A stretch of DNA of 64,000 nucleotides. Origin: Syntrophus buswellii (GTDB taxonomy: Bacteria; Desulfobacterota; Syntrophia; Syntrophales; Syntrophaceae). The notes beneath the pieces were generated by a model. It searched no databases and was not told where the DNA came from. It worked only from the letters and a program-made list of their open reading frames with translations. The stretch is from assembly GCF_046097065.1 (NCBI RefSeq), contig NZ_CP175563.1:1736001-1800000 (forward strand). The letters are read 5' to 3'. Position numbers and translations under genes: made by a program. Of the stretch, positions 18,582 to 27,903 are shown piece by piece (position 1 is the stretch's first letter; every line of letters starts with the position of its first letter).

Positions 18582-18993
18582 TCTGCGGCGATTGCGGCGG
18601 GCCCTGAAAAAGCTTCTTCTCCATGTGGATTGTGCGGACAGCGATATCAGCCTTCTTCTGACCGATGACGATGAAATAACCGGGATCAACGAGCGCTACC
18701 TGGGCAGGAATTATCCCACCAACGTCATTTCCTTTTCGTTTCTGGAAGGAGAATACTCCGGCATCAATCCCGGCCTTCTGGGCGATGTTGTCATCTCTGT
18801 TGAAACGGCTCTCCGGGATGCTGAAAAGGGGGGGATTCCTCTGGAGGATGAACTGGACTTTCTGCTCATTCACGGACTCCTGCATATCCTGGGCTACGAT
18901 CACGAACATCCGGATCCCGACCGGACACAAGAGATGCAAAAAAAAGAGCAGGAACTCTTCTTCCTGCTCCATGGCTACCCGCTGGATCTTTGA
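18538..18993 (+). CDS. ybeY: Endoribonuclease YbeY
   Basis: 151 residues. The family signature H-G-x2-H-x5-H is present in HGLLHILGYDHEH, which binds the catalytic zinc. YPTNVISFSF and GDVVIS are typical YbeY stretches. The enzyme matures 16S rRNA and takes part in ribosome quality control. ATG 18538 is preferred over ATG 18532 because AAAGG ends 6 bases before it. The start lies inside the 3' end of pgpH, which suggests coupled translation. It ends 27 bases from the convergent mltD-like gene; a small GGTGGA/TCCACC hairpin sits between the two stops. Confidence 0.94.
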   Translation: MAISIQNHQKKAKIDLRRLRRALKKLLLHVDCADSDISLLLTDDDEITGINERYLGRNYPTNVISFSFLEGEYSGINPGLLGDVVISVETALRDAEKGGIPLEDELDFLLIHGLLHILGYDHEHPDPDRTQEMQKKEQELFFLLHGYPLDL

Positions 18994-19020
18994 CTTTTAA
19001 CGGGTGGACTGTGATTCCAC

Positions 19021-21009
19021 CTACTGCACGATCAACGTCTGTCCCGGACGAAGCTCGTTTGCATCGTCGATTTCGTTCATTTCCTTGAGCCGGGCCAGAT
19101 CGATGCTGTTTTTCTGTGCGATCCGGGAAAGGTTGTCACCCCTTTTAACCATATAGGTCTTTCTCTTTTCCGTTTGGCTCATCCGCTTCTTCCCTTTTTT
19201 CTTCAGATCCTTTTTCGGCTCGATGACCTCGGAAAGATCGTCCTGATCTCCCCCGTTGCGGCTTATTTTAATGACTTTGCCGAGGACCAGCTTTTTCCCT
19301 TTAAGGCCGTTGAGCTTTTTTATTTCCGATTCACTGGTTCCGAATTTTCGCGCAATGGAAGAAATGGAGTCTCCCCGCTTTACCTTATAGCTGATCCTTG
19401 TCCCCTTTCTGCTGGAATGATCCGCTTTTGCTGAACGAACAGGCGCCTTATCGAGACTCTCCTCATTGCCGATGGGAATTCGGATACTCTGCCCGGACTT
19501 CAAAGACCTTCTCGCAGAAATTGAATTGTAGGACGCCAATCTCCGGGGCGACACCTTATACCGCCTTGCTATCGAGCCGATGGATTCCCCACGCTTGACC
19601 CTGTGGCTTACATACTTCACCCGGCTTTTCCTGCTGTCCGAAATACGCTCCGGTTTGTGCGTTTCCCTGCCTGGAGTTGAACTTGAAGACAGGAAGGAAA
19701 GGGTGGGCCTTTCCGCTTGTGGAATCGAATCGACAACCTGCGCATACTTCTCAGCGGCTTCCACCGGAAGCTTCAGATCGTATTCCTTGTCCGGTGTTAT
19801 TCTGTGACGCAATTCCGAATTGAGCCCAATCAATACCTCTTCCGGAACGCCGGTGAAAAAGGCCACATCCTGAAGTTTCATCGGCCGGTAGGATTTTGCC
19901 GCTTTGAATTCGCAGGGCTTGAGCTGCGCATCCGCTGTCAAATCGAAGCCATATCTTCCAGGATCACGGATAATGTGGAGTGTGGCCAGGAAACGAGGCA
20001 CGTAGCGTGCGGTCTCGTTGGGCAGCTGATGGTACAAATCCCAGAAGCGATCCAGATAGTTGATGTGCTGCCGCGAAATGACTCTCATCACCCTGCCTTC
20101 ACCGCTGTTGTAAGCGGCCAGAACGGTCAGCCAGTCTCCGAACATGCCATGCAGTTCCTTCAAATAACTGATTGCCGCCTGGGTCGACTTGTCGGCATTC
20201 ATTCGCTCATCGATCCATTCATCGCGATTTAAGCCGTATGCATATCCCGTGGACGGAATGAATTGCCACAGCCCAAGGGCGCGCGCTTTTGATAAGGCCC
20301 CTATTTTAAAGCCGCTTTCAACCAGGGGCAGCCATACCAGTTCTTCGGGCAAACCGGCTTTTTTCAGCTCTTTTTGAATGCTCTCCCGATAAATCCCCGA
20401 ACGCTGATAGGATGAAATGAAAAAGTCCCGCTCGCAGGTCTGAAAAGAGCGGATTTCCCTTTCAACATCGGCGTTCATGACCAGGGGGATCTCGCTACGG
20501 CTTCCCTTGGTCCTCGACTGTGTCGACGAGTAAATGGCCAGCAGCCTTTTCGAAATCATCAGCCGCAGGTCATCCTTCTGACGGGCTATTTCGATGTCCC
20601 CATCCGTCTCCAGAAGCAGCGTATAGGCCTGATCGAGAAAATCCAGCGCTTTTTCAATGTCACCCTGCTCCCAGAACTTCTGCGATGAATTCAGGTAGGT
20701 GAGGGCTTCTTCCATGAGGTCCCGCTCATCTTCCTTCCCCTCCTCGTCATTCCCTTCATTGGAAGACTGACTTGACACCTCCGCATACGAAGACTTCCTG
20801 CTTTTGATCTCCTGATCACCTGCATCCTGCACCTTGTTGCCCGAATTCTTCTGATCACCAAAAAACGAAAAGAAGAAGCCTTTTTGGGCCCCTTCATTCC
20901 GGCTCTCCTGTTCATTCTTTGATTGGGCGCAAATCGTCTGCGCCAGAAGCAGCGACAGGAAAAGAATAAAGAAAAGGGAGGTCATCGTATTGTGAATTGC
21001 CTTTTTCAT
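19021..21009 (-). CDS. mltD: MltD-like lytic transglycosylase with three LysM repeats
   Basis: 662 residues from ATG 21009, which has AAAGGAG at ideal spacing; 33 upstream codons are open but unconvincing. There is a signal peptide (about 1-28), then a charged, low-complexity and helical region. An SLT domain lies at about 215-340 with catalytic Glu in LVESGFKIGALSKARALGLWQF, then AAYNSGEGR. Three LysM peptidoglycan-binding repeats near 485-535, 568-612 and 617-662 each begin with the K-R-G-[DE]-[SN] type motif. It cleaves peptidoglycan glycan strands in the periplasm. Compared with E. coli MltD (two LysM repeats) it has one more repeat and a longer N-terminal linker. Confidence 0.92.
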   Translation of the reverse strand: MKKAIHNTMTSLFFILFLSLLLAQTICAQSKNEQESRNEGAQKGFFFSFFGDQKNSGNKVQDAGDQEIKSRKSSYAEVSSQSSNEGNDEEGKEDERDLMEEALTYLNSSQKFWEQGDIEKALDFLDQAYTLLLETDGDIEIARQKDDLRLMISKRLLAIYSSTQSRTKGSRSEIPLVMNADVEREIRSFQTCERDFFISSYQRSGIYRESIQKELKKAGLPEELVWLPLVESGFKIGALSKARALGLWQFIPSTGYAYGLNRDEWIDERMNADKSTQAAISYLKELHGMFGDWLTVLAAYNSGEGRVMRVISRQHINYLDRFWDLYHQLPNETARYVPRFLATLHIIRDPGRYGFDLTADAQLKPCEFKAAKSYRPMKLQDVAFFTGVPEEVLIGLNSELRHRITPDKEYDLKLPVEAAEKYAQVVDSIPQAERPTLSFLSSSSTPGRETHKPERISDSRKSRVKYVSHRVKRGESIGSIARRYKVSPRRLASYNSISARRSLKSGQSIRIPIGNEESLDKAPVRSAKADHSSRKGTRISYKVKRGDSISSIARKFGTSESEIKKLNGLKGKKLVLGKVIKISRNGGDQDDLSEVIEPKKDLKKKGKKRMSQTEKRKTYMVKRGDNLSRIAQKNSIDLARLKEMNEIDDANELRPGQTLIVQ

Positions 21010-21206
21010 GCGGGTGAACTCCTTTCTGGAACAGCAGCGATTGAAGTCAACTTTCCAGCTGACCTTTGTTTTCTGACATGACCCGAATCCGTTGGCCGGT
21101 GGGATCACTGTTGATGGTGGTGATCCTATACCACATTTTTTCTATTACTTCTAAGCATAATCCGCATCATTACACGGATATTTCACCAAAAAGGTGCCAT
21201 TTCAAT

Positions 21207-21230
21207 GAAAAAAAAGCCGGGTTACCACCC
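21207..21230 (-). terminator. Weak intrinsic terminator after prfB
   Basis: Immediately after the prfB stop, the minus strand reads a short GGGT/ACCC hairpin followed by GG, C and a run of eight or more T residues. The stem is short, so termination may be partial. Confidence 0.4.
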
Positions 21231-22319
21231 TACTGGATCAGGTAAGCCTCTATCAAGTCATCGATATCTCCGTCCAGAACCCTTCCCACATTTCCGATCT
21301 CGAGATTGGTTCTGTGGTCCTTGACCATTTTGTAAGGCTGAAGGACATAGGAGCGTATCTGACTTCCCCAGGCAATCTCTTTCTTTGTTTTGTTGATCTC
21401 CGACATCTTTTCATTCTGCTCCCGGAGCTTCAGCTCATAGAGCCGGGACCTCAGGTATTTCATGGCCATGGCTTTGTTCTTGTGCTGGGATCTCTCATTC
21501 TGGCACTGAACGACAATCCCTGTGGGGGCATGAGTAATTCGAACGGCTGAATCCGTTTTGTTGACATGCTGGCCGCCGGCTCCTGTAGACCTGTAAGTGT
21601 CGATCCGCAAATCCTTTTCATCGATCTCTACGACAATTTCATCATCAATCTCGGGATAGACAAAAACAGAGGCAAAGGATGTGTGCCTCCGTGCTCCGGC
21701 ATCAAAGGGCGAAATGCGGACCAGCCGATGGATGCCTACCTCCGCCTTGGCGTAACCGTAGGCGTACTCCCCTTCGAGGGTAAATGAAACACTTTTTATG
21801 CCCGCCTCATCGCCGGGAAGATAATCGATGATGGTTGTTTTGAACCTTCGCTTTTCCGCCCAGCGGAGATACATTCTCATCAGCATTTCCGCCCAGTCCT
21901 GGGCTTCCGTTCCACCGGCTCCGGCATGGATTGAGATGATGGCATTCATGGGGTCCTGTTCGCTGCCAAGCATCAGCTTCAACTCCGCTTCCCGGACGGA
22001 TTTTGCCAAGGCCTCCAATTCCCCGGCTATATCTTCCAGCGCGGCCTCATCCTGCTCCTCCAGAGCCATTTCATAGATGACCTGCATCTCGGTAACGGTC
22101 TTCCGCTTTGAATTCCAGTCATCCACGGCCGACGCCAGGCTGTTTTTTTCCTTCAGAATCGCAGTGGCCTTCTCATGATCACTCCAGAAATCCTCTTTCT
22201 GCGAAACCGCATCAAGCTCCTTGATCCGTTTTTCTTTCTCAGGGATGTCAAAGACACTCCCCTAGATAACGGATTTTTCTATCCATTTCGGCTATGTTTG
22301 CTGGCAGACTTTCGAGCAT
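21230..22319 (-). CDS. prfB: Peptide chain release factor 2 (programmed +1 frameshift)
   Basis: RF2, which releases peptides at UGA and UAA codons. Translation begins at ATG 22319 (AGGAGGAAAAA upstream) and reads 23 codons to an in-frame TGA at 22250-22248. A +1 shift at CTT-TGA-C gives 339 further residues, 362 in all, close to the 365 of E. coli. The second frame carries the RF2-type codon-recognition tripeptide SPF in RISPFDAG and the GGQ catalytic loop in STGAGGQHVNKTDSA. The ATG lies inside the end of lnt (28-base overlap). The frameshift autoregulates RF2 levels in most bacteria. A caller ignoring the shift would annotate only the second frame. Confidence 0.95.
22247..22263 (-). promoter_or_regulatory. 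prfB programmed +1 frameshift site
   Basis: The minus strand reads AGGGGAGTGTCTTTGAC. An internal Shine-Dalgarno-like AGGGG lies just upstream of the slippery CTT and the in-frame UGA followed by C. Arrangement and spacing match the classical E. coli RF2 recoding site. Reading CTT then GAC restores the RF2 frame. Confidence 0.93.
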
Positions 22320-23857
22320 TTTTTCCTCCTTTTTTCCGATATGAAATAAATGGATACCAATAGAAATAAGCAGATATAGACAAACAGATCCCCGTATCTG
22401 GAATACAAGGTCGGTATTTTTGCAAATTTAATCTCATCCTGCAGAATCGTTCTCTCAAAAATTCCCGATTGCTTCAATATGTTTCCCGCAGGATCGATAA
22501 TGGCGGAAATTCCCGTATTGGCGGCCCTCGCGAGAAACAACCGGTTTTCAACGGCGCGGAAAACGGTCATGGACAGATGCTGATAGGGCGCTGACGTTTT
22601 TCCGAACCAGGCATCGTTGGTAATGTTAACGAGAAGTTCGGCCCCTTGCCGCTTATAGGCTCTGCCTGCCTCGGCCAGAATGCCTTCGTAGCAGATCAGG
22701 ACCCCGATTTTTCTTCCGCCTGCCTCCATGGGGAAAAAGCCTTCTCCAGACTTGAAGTCCCCGATGCCAGCCGTGAGCTTTTTAATAAAAGGGAAAAAAC
22801 GCCGCAAGGGAACATATTCCCCGTAGGGCACCAGGTGCACTTTGTCGTATCGAGCGACGGTTTCCCCTTCGGGGGACAGGAGAAATGCGCTGTTCGAAAA
22901 GGTTGGGCCGGCCTCACCATCAGCGTAACTGGGGCTACCGAAAAGCAGCCAGCTTCCCGTTTGCAGGGCCAGGGACACGATCCTCAGGTGCATGTCGTCC
23001 ACATCCTGGAAATAGAAGGGGACGGCGGTCTCCGGCCAGACGAGCATGCCAGGCGAGGAACCGTTTTTAGCGGCCAGAGACAGAGCGCGGTAAATCTCCA
23101 TCGTTTCTTTCTGATACAGCGGGCTCCATTTCACGCTCTGATCGACATTTCCCTGTATCAGTGAGACCTGCGTTGCGGGAGACATTGTGACAGCTTCGTG
23201 AACCTGCCTTTCCCGCAGGATCCCGTAGAGGCATACGGAAGCCATCAGCACCACGCCCATCCCCACTTCAATGAGAACTTTCTTTCGTTCCCTTCGTAAG
23301 GTCAAGAGATCATAGACGATGGCATTGATAAGAACGATCAAGAACGAAATTCCGTATCCGCCTGTCAGATCGGCGATCTGAATGAGCCGGGAATGCAGAT
23401 ATTGGGAATGGCCGAGGTTTTCCCAGGGGAACCCGACAAGAAGATTCGATTTTACGAATTCGAGAACGACCCACAGGAGCGGAGCGGAAAGAATCAGGGG
23501 GATATCTCTGCTTTTCAGATAAATGACGCCTGCCGCGAACAAGGCAAAATAAAGGCTCAGATAAGCTGACAGCAGGAGCATCAGTGCGATGCCGACAAAG
23601 TAGGGAAGATTTCCATAAACGACAATGACGTAGGCGATCCAATAGATGAGGCCGACATAAAAGATCATCCCGACGGAAAAGCCTGTTTTTGCTCCCTGGG
23701 CAACGGTTTTTCCGCGCAGGGAATAAAAAAACGGAACCAGGGCAATCCATGCCAGAAGGCCGTTACCGAATTTTGGGAAGGACAGCAGGAGGAGCAGACT
23801 TGACAGCAGGGCGGCCGGAATGGATGGTCTTGAAAGCAACTCGTTTAAAAACTTCAC
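22292..23857 (-). CDS. lnt: Apolipoprotein N-acyltransferase
   Basis: 521 residues. Six to seven membrane helices (about 10-200) are followed by a periplasmic nitrilase-type domain. This domain shows the catalytic triad segments VWPETAVPF (Glu), YDKVHLVPYGEYVPLR (Lys) and VLICYEGI (Cys), then NITNDAWFG. Lnt adds the third acyl chain to lipoproteins in the inner membrane. GTG is the start, with a moderate GAGG upstream. The last 28 bases overlap prfB, and the prfB ribosome-binding site lies within lnt, tying the two together. Confidence 0.95.
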   Translation of the reverse strand: MKFLNELLSRPSIPAALLSSLLLLLSFPKFGNGLLAWIALVPFFYSLRGKTVAQGAKTGFSVGMIFYVGLIYWIAYVIVVYGNLPYFVGIALMLLLSAYLSLYFALFAAGVIYLKSRDIPLILSAPLLWVVLEFVKSNLLVGFPWENLGHSQYLHSRLIQIADLTGGYGISFLIVLINAIVYDLLTLRRERKKVLIEVGMGVVLMASVCLYGILRERQVHEAVTMSPATQVSLIQGNVDQSVKWSPLYQKETMEIYRALSLAAKNGSSPGMLVWPETAVPFYFQDVDDMHLRIVSLALQTGSWLLFGSPSYADGEAGPTFSNSAFLLSPEGETVARYDKVHLVPYGEYVPLRRFFPFIKKLTAGIGDFKSGEGFFPMEAGGRKIGVLICYEGILAEAGRAYKRQGAELLVNITNDAWFGKTSAPYQHLSMTVFRAVENRLFLARAANTGISAIIDPAGNILKQSGIFERTILQDEIKFAKIPTLYSRYGDLFVYICLFLLVSIYFISEKRRKKCSKVCQQT

Positions 23858-24024
23858 GTCTAATTTCTACCTCGGCGTCTCTGTGCCACGCTCAACGGCA
23901 TTGCATTCTCTCCATTCGAAAGCCGGGAATCCCTGCGGTCGAAAGACCGCCGGATACCCTCGTCCTCTGGAACGGCCCGTTGAGTTCCCGGGCTCATTAT
24001 TGGCGCCTTCGCAAACTGAACACG

Positions 24025-24897
24025 TTACAGGGCGCGCAAATGTTCGGATCGCAGCATACTGCGCTGTCCCCTCTGAATGACGTCGGCAAGAAGGCGCAGC
24101 GTCTTTTCCCTGTCTTCAGGCAGGTTGGCTTTTACCGGGTAATAATTGGATGCGTGATTTGATGCAAAGAAACATTTCGTAAAGCTGGATTGATCGATCA
24201 TGAGCTCGATCTCCTTCAGGCATCCGAACTCGTCGGGGAGGACGAATCTTCCCTGAAGATAGTCCTCATACAAGGGTGTGCCGGGGACGATCATAACCGT
24301 TAACGCACTGGCATAATCAGGATCGATGTCCGTCAAGATCCGGGCGGTGTCGACTGCGTGCTCCGTACTTTTTTCCACGCCTCCAATGCCCAGTAGAACC
24401 GTTACGGAAAGCTGGATGCCAGCATCCTTGATTTTGCGCCCCGCCTCAACAAGCTGAGCATAGGTCACACCCTTTCGGATATCCCTCAATATCTCCTCGT
24501 TTCCAGTCTCGACGCCCAGATAAACGATCTGCAATCCGAGACTTTTGAGCTTCTTCAATTCGTTGGATGTTTTTCGCAGAATGCTCTTGGCGTTCCCATA
24601 CAGCCCGATCCGCTCCACACCCCTGAGGCGGCTGTTGATGGCTTCAAAAATAGGAACGAGTTTTTTCTGCGGTATGATCAAGGCATCGCCATCGCAGAGG
24701 AATACCTTTCCGACGGAAGAATAGCGGCTGGCCTCGACAATATCCTCTTCGATTTCACCATAACTCTTGATTCGAAATTTCTTGTCCTTGAAACAGGGAC
24801 AGAATGTGCACCTGTTATGTGAACAGCCCGTAGAGACTTGAATCAATAAGCTATAAGCTTCGCTTGGTGGACGATAAATGGATCCTTCATATTTCAT
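24025..24897 (-). CDS. Radical SAM protein (B12-independent, coproporphyrinogen/biotin-synthase-like fold)
   Basis: 290 residues from ATG 24897, with AAAGGTGAT at good spacing. The cluster motif is C-x4-C-x2-C in STGCSHNRCTFC, an uncommon spacing compared with C-x3-C-x2-C; a further Cys follows at once (FCPCF). Other features are FLCDGDALII, YLGVETGNEEIL and VTVLLGIGG, as in an Elp3/MiaB-NifB-type radical SAM group annotated only as 'radical SAM protein'. Substrate unknown. It follows the tRNA-Val/Asp unit but is separated from it by a terminator. Confidence 0.83.
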   Translation of the reverse strand: MKYEGSIYRPPSEAYSLLIQVSTGCSHNRCTFCPCFKDKKFRIKSYGEIEEDIVEASRYSSVGKVFLCDGDALIIPQKKLVPIFEAINSRLRGVERIGLYGNAKSILRKTSNELKKLKSLGLQIVYLGVETGNEEILRDIRKGVTYAQLVEAGRKIKDAGIQLSVTVLLGIGGVEKSTEHAVDTARILTDIDPDYASALTVMIVPGTPLYEDYLQGRFVLPDEFGCLKEIELMIDQSSFTKCFFASNHASNYYPVKANLPEDREKTLRLLADVIQRGQRSMLRSEHLRAL

Positions 24898-25058
24898 GGC
24901 ATCACCTTTTTTATTGAATTCCTTGTTCCCCATGATGAACGGGGCGTTACCTTCCTCGATTCCTGTTGCGGAAAAATGACGGCAGCAGGCATCGTATTAT
25001 TTCACATAAAATCACGGAGGGAGGATACTGGATCGATAATTTCCATTGAATGAAACAA

Positions 25059-25089
25059 GAAAGGGGCCAACTTTTCATTGGCCCCTTTC
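25059..25089 (-). terminator. Rho-independent terminator after tRNA-Asp
   Basis: A 12-base perfect stem (GAAAGGGGCCAA with TTGGCCCCTTTC, 7-base loop), starting 9 bases after the tRNA-Asp CCA end on the minus strand and followed by TTGTTTC. It would end the tRNA-Val-tRNA-Asp transcript. Confidence 0.75.
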
Positions 25090-25098
25090 TCTATGATC

Positions 25099-25175
25099 TG
25101 GCGGGGCCGAAGGGACTCGAACCCTCGCCCTCCGGCGTGACAGGCCGGCGTTATAACCAACTTAACTACGACCCC
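25099..25175 (-). tRNA. tRNA-Asp (GTC)
   Basis: 77 bases including an encoded CCA. Acceptor stem GGGGTCG/CGGCCCC, discriminator G, anticodon stem CCGGC/GCCGG with loop CTGTCAC (anticodon GTC), and TTCGAGT T-loop. It is the second tRNA of a two-tRNA unit. Confidence 0.95.
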
Positions 25176-25226
25176 GCTATTTTATACAACTCGCCTGCTC
25201 TTTCGTTGCATTCCCACCATGCTTCA

Positions 25227-25302
25227 TGGTAGGCGGAACAGGACTCGAACCTGTGACATCCACGGTGTAAGCGTGGCGCTCTCCCAGCTGAGCTACCCGC
25301 CC
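25227..25302 (-). tRNA. tRNA-Val (TAC)
   Basis: 76 bases including an encoded CCA. It shows the typical D-arm TAGCTCAGCTGGGAGAGC, anticodon stem CCACG/CGTGG with loop CTTACAC (anticodon TAC) and T-loop TTCGAGT. The acceptor stem has G-U pairs at both ends. It lies 51 bases upstream of tRNA-Asp on the same strand. Confidence 0.95.
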
Positions 25303-25328
25303 TTGCTCTTGCCTATCGCAGGGTTGGA

Positions 25329-25357
25329 TTTCTAACAGCAAAGCCCGGCAATGTCAA
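25329..25357 (-). promoter_or_regulatory. Predicted promoter of the tRNA-Val/Asp unit
   Basis: TTGACA (25357-25352) and TAGAAA (25334-25329) with a 17-base spacer on the minus strand, 27 bases before the tRNA-Val 5' end. The perfect -35 box makes it a good candidate. Confidence 0.65.
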
Positions 25358-25419
25358 GCGATAAATAGGCTCACAAAAAGTTATTCTTCCCGAGATCCCT
25401 TTCTCAAGCGCTGGAGCCG

Positions 25420-27855
25420 TCAGCTCGCCAGCTGCGGCGGATTAACGGTCGACATCTTGGACGTGTCAAAGCAGGGGGGCTCTCCGGAAAATTCCGGAGC
25501 CGAGCCTTTTTCCTCCTTGAGCAAAGCAACCTTCAGGACCTCATCCACGTGATCGACCCGTATAACCTCCAGCGACTTTAAGATATTCGCCGGCACTTCA
25601 TCGAGATCCTTTTCATTGTCCTTTGGAATGACGACGGTCTTGATGTTTGCCCGATGGGCGGCGAGCAGCTTTTCCTTCAATCCTCCGATGGGAAGGACAC
25701 GGCCACGCAGGGTGATCTCTCCGGTCATCGCCAGATCACCGCGAACCTTTCTCCTGGCGAAGGCCGACGTCATGGACGTCACCATGGCAATTCCGGCGGA
25801 TGGTCCGTCTTTCGGTATGGCTCCCTCAGGGACATGAACATGGATGTCCACGTCCTTGTAAAAGTCTTCGGCCAATCCAAAGACGTCAGCCCGGGAGCGG
25901 ACGTAGGTCAAAGCGGCCTGTGCGGATTCCTGCATGACCTCGCCCAGTTTGCCCGTCATGATGAGCTTGCCGGTCCCCTTGACAATGGAAGCCTCCACCA
26001 CAAGGAGCTCTCCTCCCACCTCTGTCCAGGCGAGACCTACCGTAATCCCGATTTCATCCTTCCCCTCCGCTTCGCCATGTCGATGCTTTGGAACCCCCAG
26101 ATACTTGGTAACGACCTTCGAGGTGATCCGAATCTTTCCCTTTCCGCCGTTCGTTACGATTTCACGGGCGACTTTTCTGCAGATCGAGGCGATTTCCCTC
26201 TCAAGGTTTCTGACCCCGGCTTCCCGTGTGTATTGGCGAATAATGCTCTGGAGGGCGCCATCGGTAAATTCGATCTGTTCGGAATTCAGTCCGTTCGCCT
26301 CCATTTCCTTGCTGACCAGGAATCTCTTGGCAATGTTCATCTTTTCCGGTTCCGTGTACCCCGCAATCCGAATCACCTCCATCCGGTCCTGCAGAGGAGC
26401 CGGTATGGTCTGCAGCACATTGGCCGTGGTGATGAACATCACATCGGAGAGATCGTAGTCGACCTCCAGGTAATTGTCGTTGAAGGCATAGTTCTGTTCG
26501 GGATCAAGAACTTCCAGCAGGGCGGAGGATGGATCTCCTCGAAAATCCGAGCTCAACTTGTCCACTTCATCCAGACAGAAAACAGGATTGTTTGATCCGG
26601 CTTTCTTCAGAAGCTGGATGATCTTGCCCGGCAGTGCGCCGATATAGGTTCTCCGGTGGCCGCGGATTTCCGCTTCGTCTCGGACTCCCCCGAGAGAAAG
26701 TCGAACGAACTTCCTGTTCGTAGCCCTTGCCACGGACTTGGCGATGGATGTTTTGCCAACACCGGGAGGCCCGACGAGACAGAGGATGGAACCCTTGTTT
26801 TTTCGGACCAGGGTCTGAACGGCCAGGTATTCAAGGATCCGCTCCTTCACCTTTTCGAGTCCGTAATGATCCTCTTCGAGGATGGCCTCCGACTGCTTCA
26901 GGGTATAGGCGTTCTCCGTCCGTTCCGCCCATGGCATATCCAGGATCCAGTCGATGTAATTTCGAACGACGGTGGCTTCGGCTGACATCGGCGCCATCAT
27001 CTGCAGCTTCTTGATTTCCTGGCGCACCTTCTTGGCCGCTTCCTCAGATAACTTCTTTTGTTTCAGACGCTTTTCCAACTCGGCGATTTCATTCTTAAAC
27101 TCATCTTTTTCGCCCATTTCCTTCTGGATGGCCCGCATCTGCTCATTGAGATAATAATCCTTCTGAGTTTTCTCCATCTGCTTTTTGACGCGTCTCTTGA
27201 TTTTTTCTTCGACTTCAAGGATTTCAATCTCAGAAAGGATCATCGCGTAGATGGCCTCTAAACGCTCGTTAATGTCAAATATTTCAAGGATTTTCTGCTT
27301 TTCCTCAAGCTTCAGGTTGATGTGGGAGGCAACCACATCGGCCAGCTTTGAAGGGTCATCAATGGCGGCAATCGTACCCACCATTTCGACATGCACCTTC
27401 TTGCTCAGCTTCACATAATTCTCAAATGCCGTATTGATGCTTCTCACCAGGGCTTCCGTCCTGACGACATCCTGATTTTCAGATTCATCAATCTCTTCGA
27501 CATGCACATAGAAGTATTCCTCATTCGGCATGTACTCCTTAACGAGCGCCCGTTTTTTGCCTTCCACCAATACCTTGACCGTACCGTCGGGAAGTCTCAA
27601 TAACTGGATGATGATTCCTACCGTTCCGATCCTGTAGATATCTTCTTCAACAGGATCATCCTTCTTGGCATTTTTCTGGGCTACCATGAAAATGCCCTTC
27701 TCCTCCTTCATGGCGGATTCGAGTGCCGCGATGGATTTCTCCCGCCCGACAAAAAGAGGAACGATGCTGTGCGGAAACACCACCACATCCCTCAGGGGCA
27801 GAAGAGGAAGGAAAATGACATTATTTTTTTCCTTGTTCTTTATAAAATCAAACAT
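25420..27855 (-). CDS. lon: ATP-dependent protease La (Lon)
   Basis: 811 residues, normal length. The N-terminal substrate-recognition domain (LPLLPLRDVVVFPHSIVPLFVGR) is followed by a helical region. The AAA+ module has Walker A GPPGVGKTS and Walker B FCLDEVDKL. The C-terminal protease domain has the Ser of the catalytic dyad in PKDGPSAG and the Lys in LKEKLLAAHRA. It degrades misfolded and regulatory proteins in the cytosol. The gene follows clpX by 48 bases, so it probably belongs to the tig-clpP-clpX-lon transcript. The ATG has only a weak ribosome-binding site (GGCGAGAAAG). Confidence 0.97.
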   Translation of the reverse strand: MFDFIKNKEKNNVIFLPLLPLRDVVVFPHSIVPLFVGREKSIAALESAMKEEKGIFMVAQKNAKKDDPVEEDIYRIGTVGIIIQLLRLPDGTVKVLVEGKKRALVKEYMPNEEYFYVHVEEIDESENQDVVRTEALVRSINTAFENYVKLSKKVHVEMVGTIAAIDDPSKLADVVASHINLKLEEKQKILEIFDINERLEAIYAMILSEIEILEVEEKIKRRVKKQMEKTQKDYYLNEQMRAIQKEMGEKDEFKNEIAELEKRLKQKKLSEEAAKKVRQEIKKLQMMAPMSAEATVVRNYIDWILDMPWAERTENAYTLKQSEAILEEDHYGLEKVKERILEYLAVQTLVRKNKGSILCLVGPPGVGKTSIAKSVARATNRKFVRLSLGGVRDEAEIRGHRRTYIGALPGKIIQLLKKAGSNNPVFCLDEVDKLSSDFRGDPSSALLEVLDPEQNYAFNDNYLEVDYDLSDVMFITTANVLQTIPAPLQDRMEVIRIAGYTEPEKMNIAKRFLVSKEMEANGLNSEQIEFTDGALQSIIRQYTREAGVRNLEREIASICRKVAREIVTNGGKGKIRITSKVVTKYLGVPKHRHGEAEGKDEIGITVGLAWTEVGGELLVVEASIVKGTGKLIMTGKLGEVMQESAQAALTYVRSRADVFGLAEDFYKDVDIHVHVPEGAIPKDGPSAGIAMVTSMTSAFARRKVRGDLAMTGEITLRGRVLPIGGLKEKLLAAHRANIKTVVIPKDNEKDLDEVPANILKSLEVIRVDHVDEVLKVALLKEEKGSAPEFSGEPPCFDTSKMSTVNPPQLAS

Positions 27856-27903
27856 TTTAGTCTTTCTCGCCTTTTATTCTTATCTTTATTGTTTCAAAAC
27901 GGC

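Noticed and set aside
25654..26595. Plus-strand frames opposite lon
   Set aside because: Shadows of the lon gene, whose motifs are complete on the minus strand.
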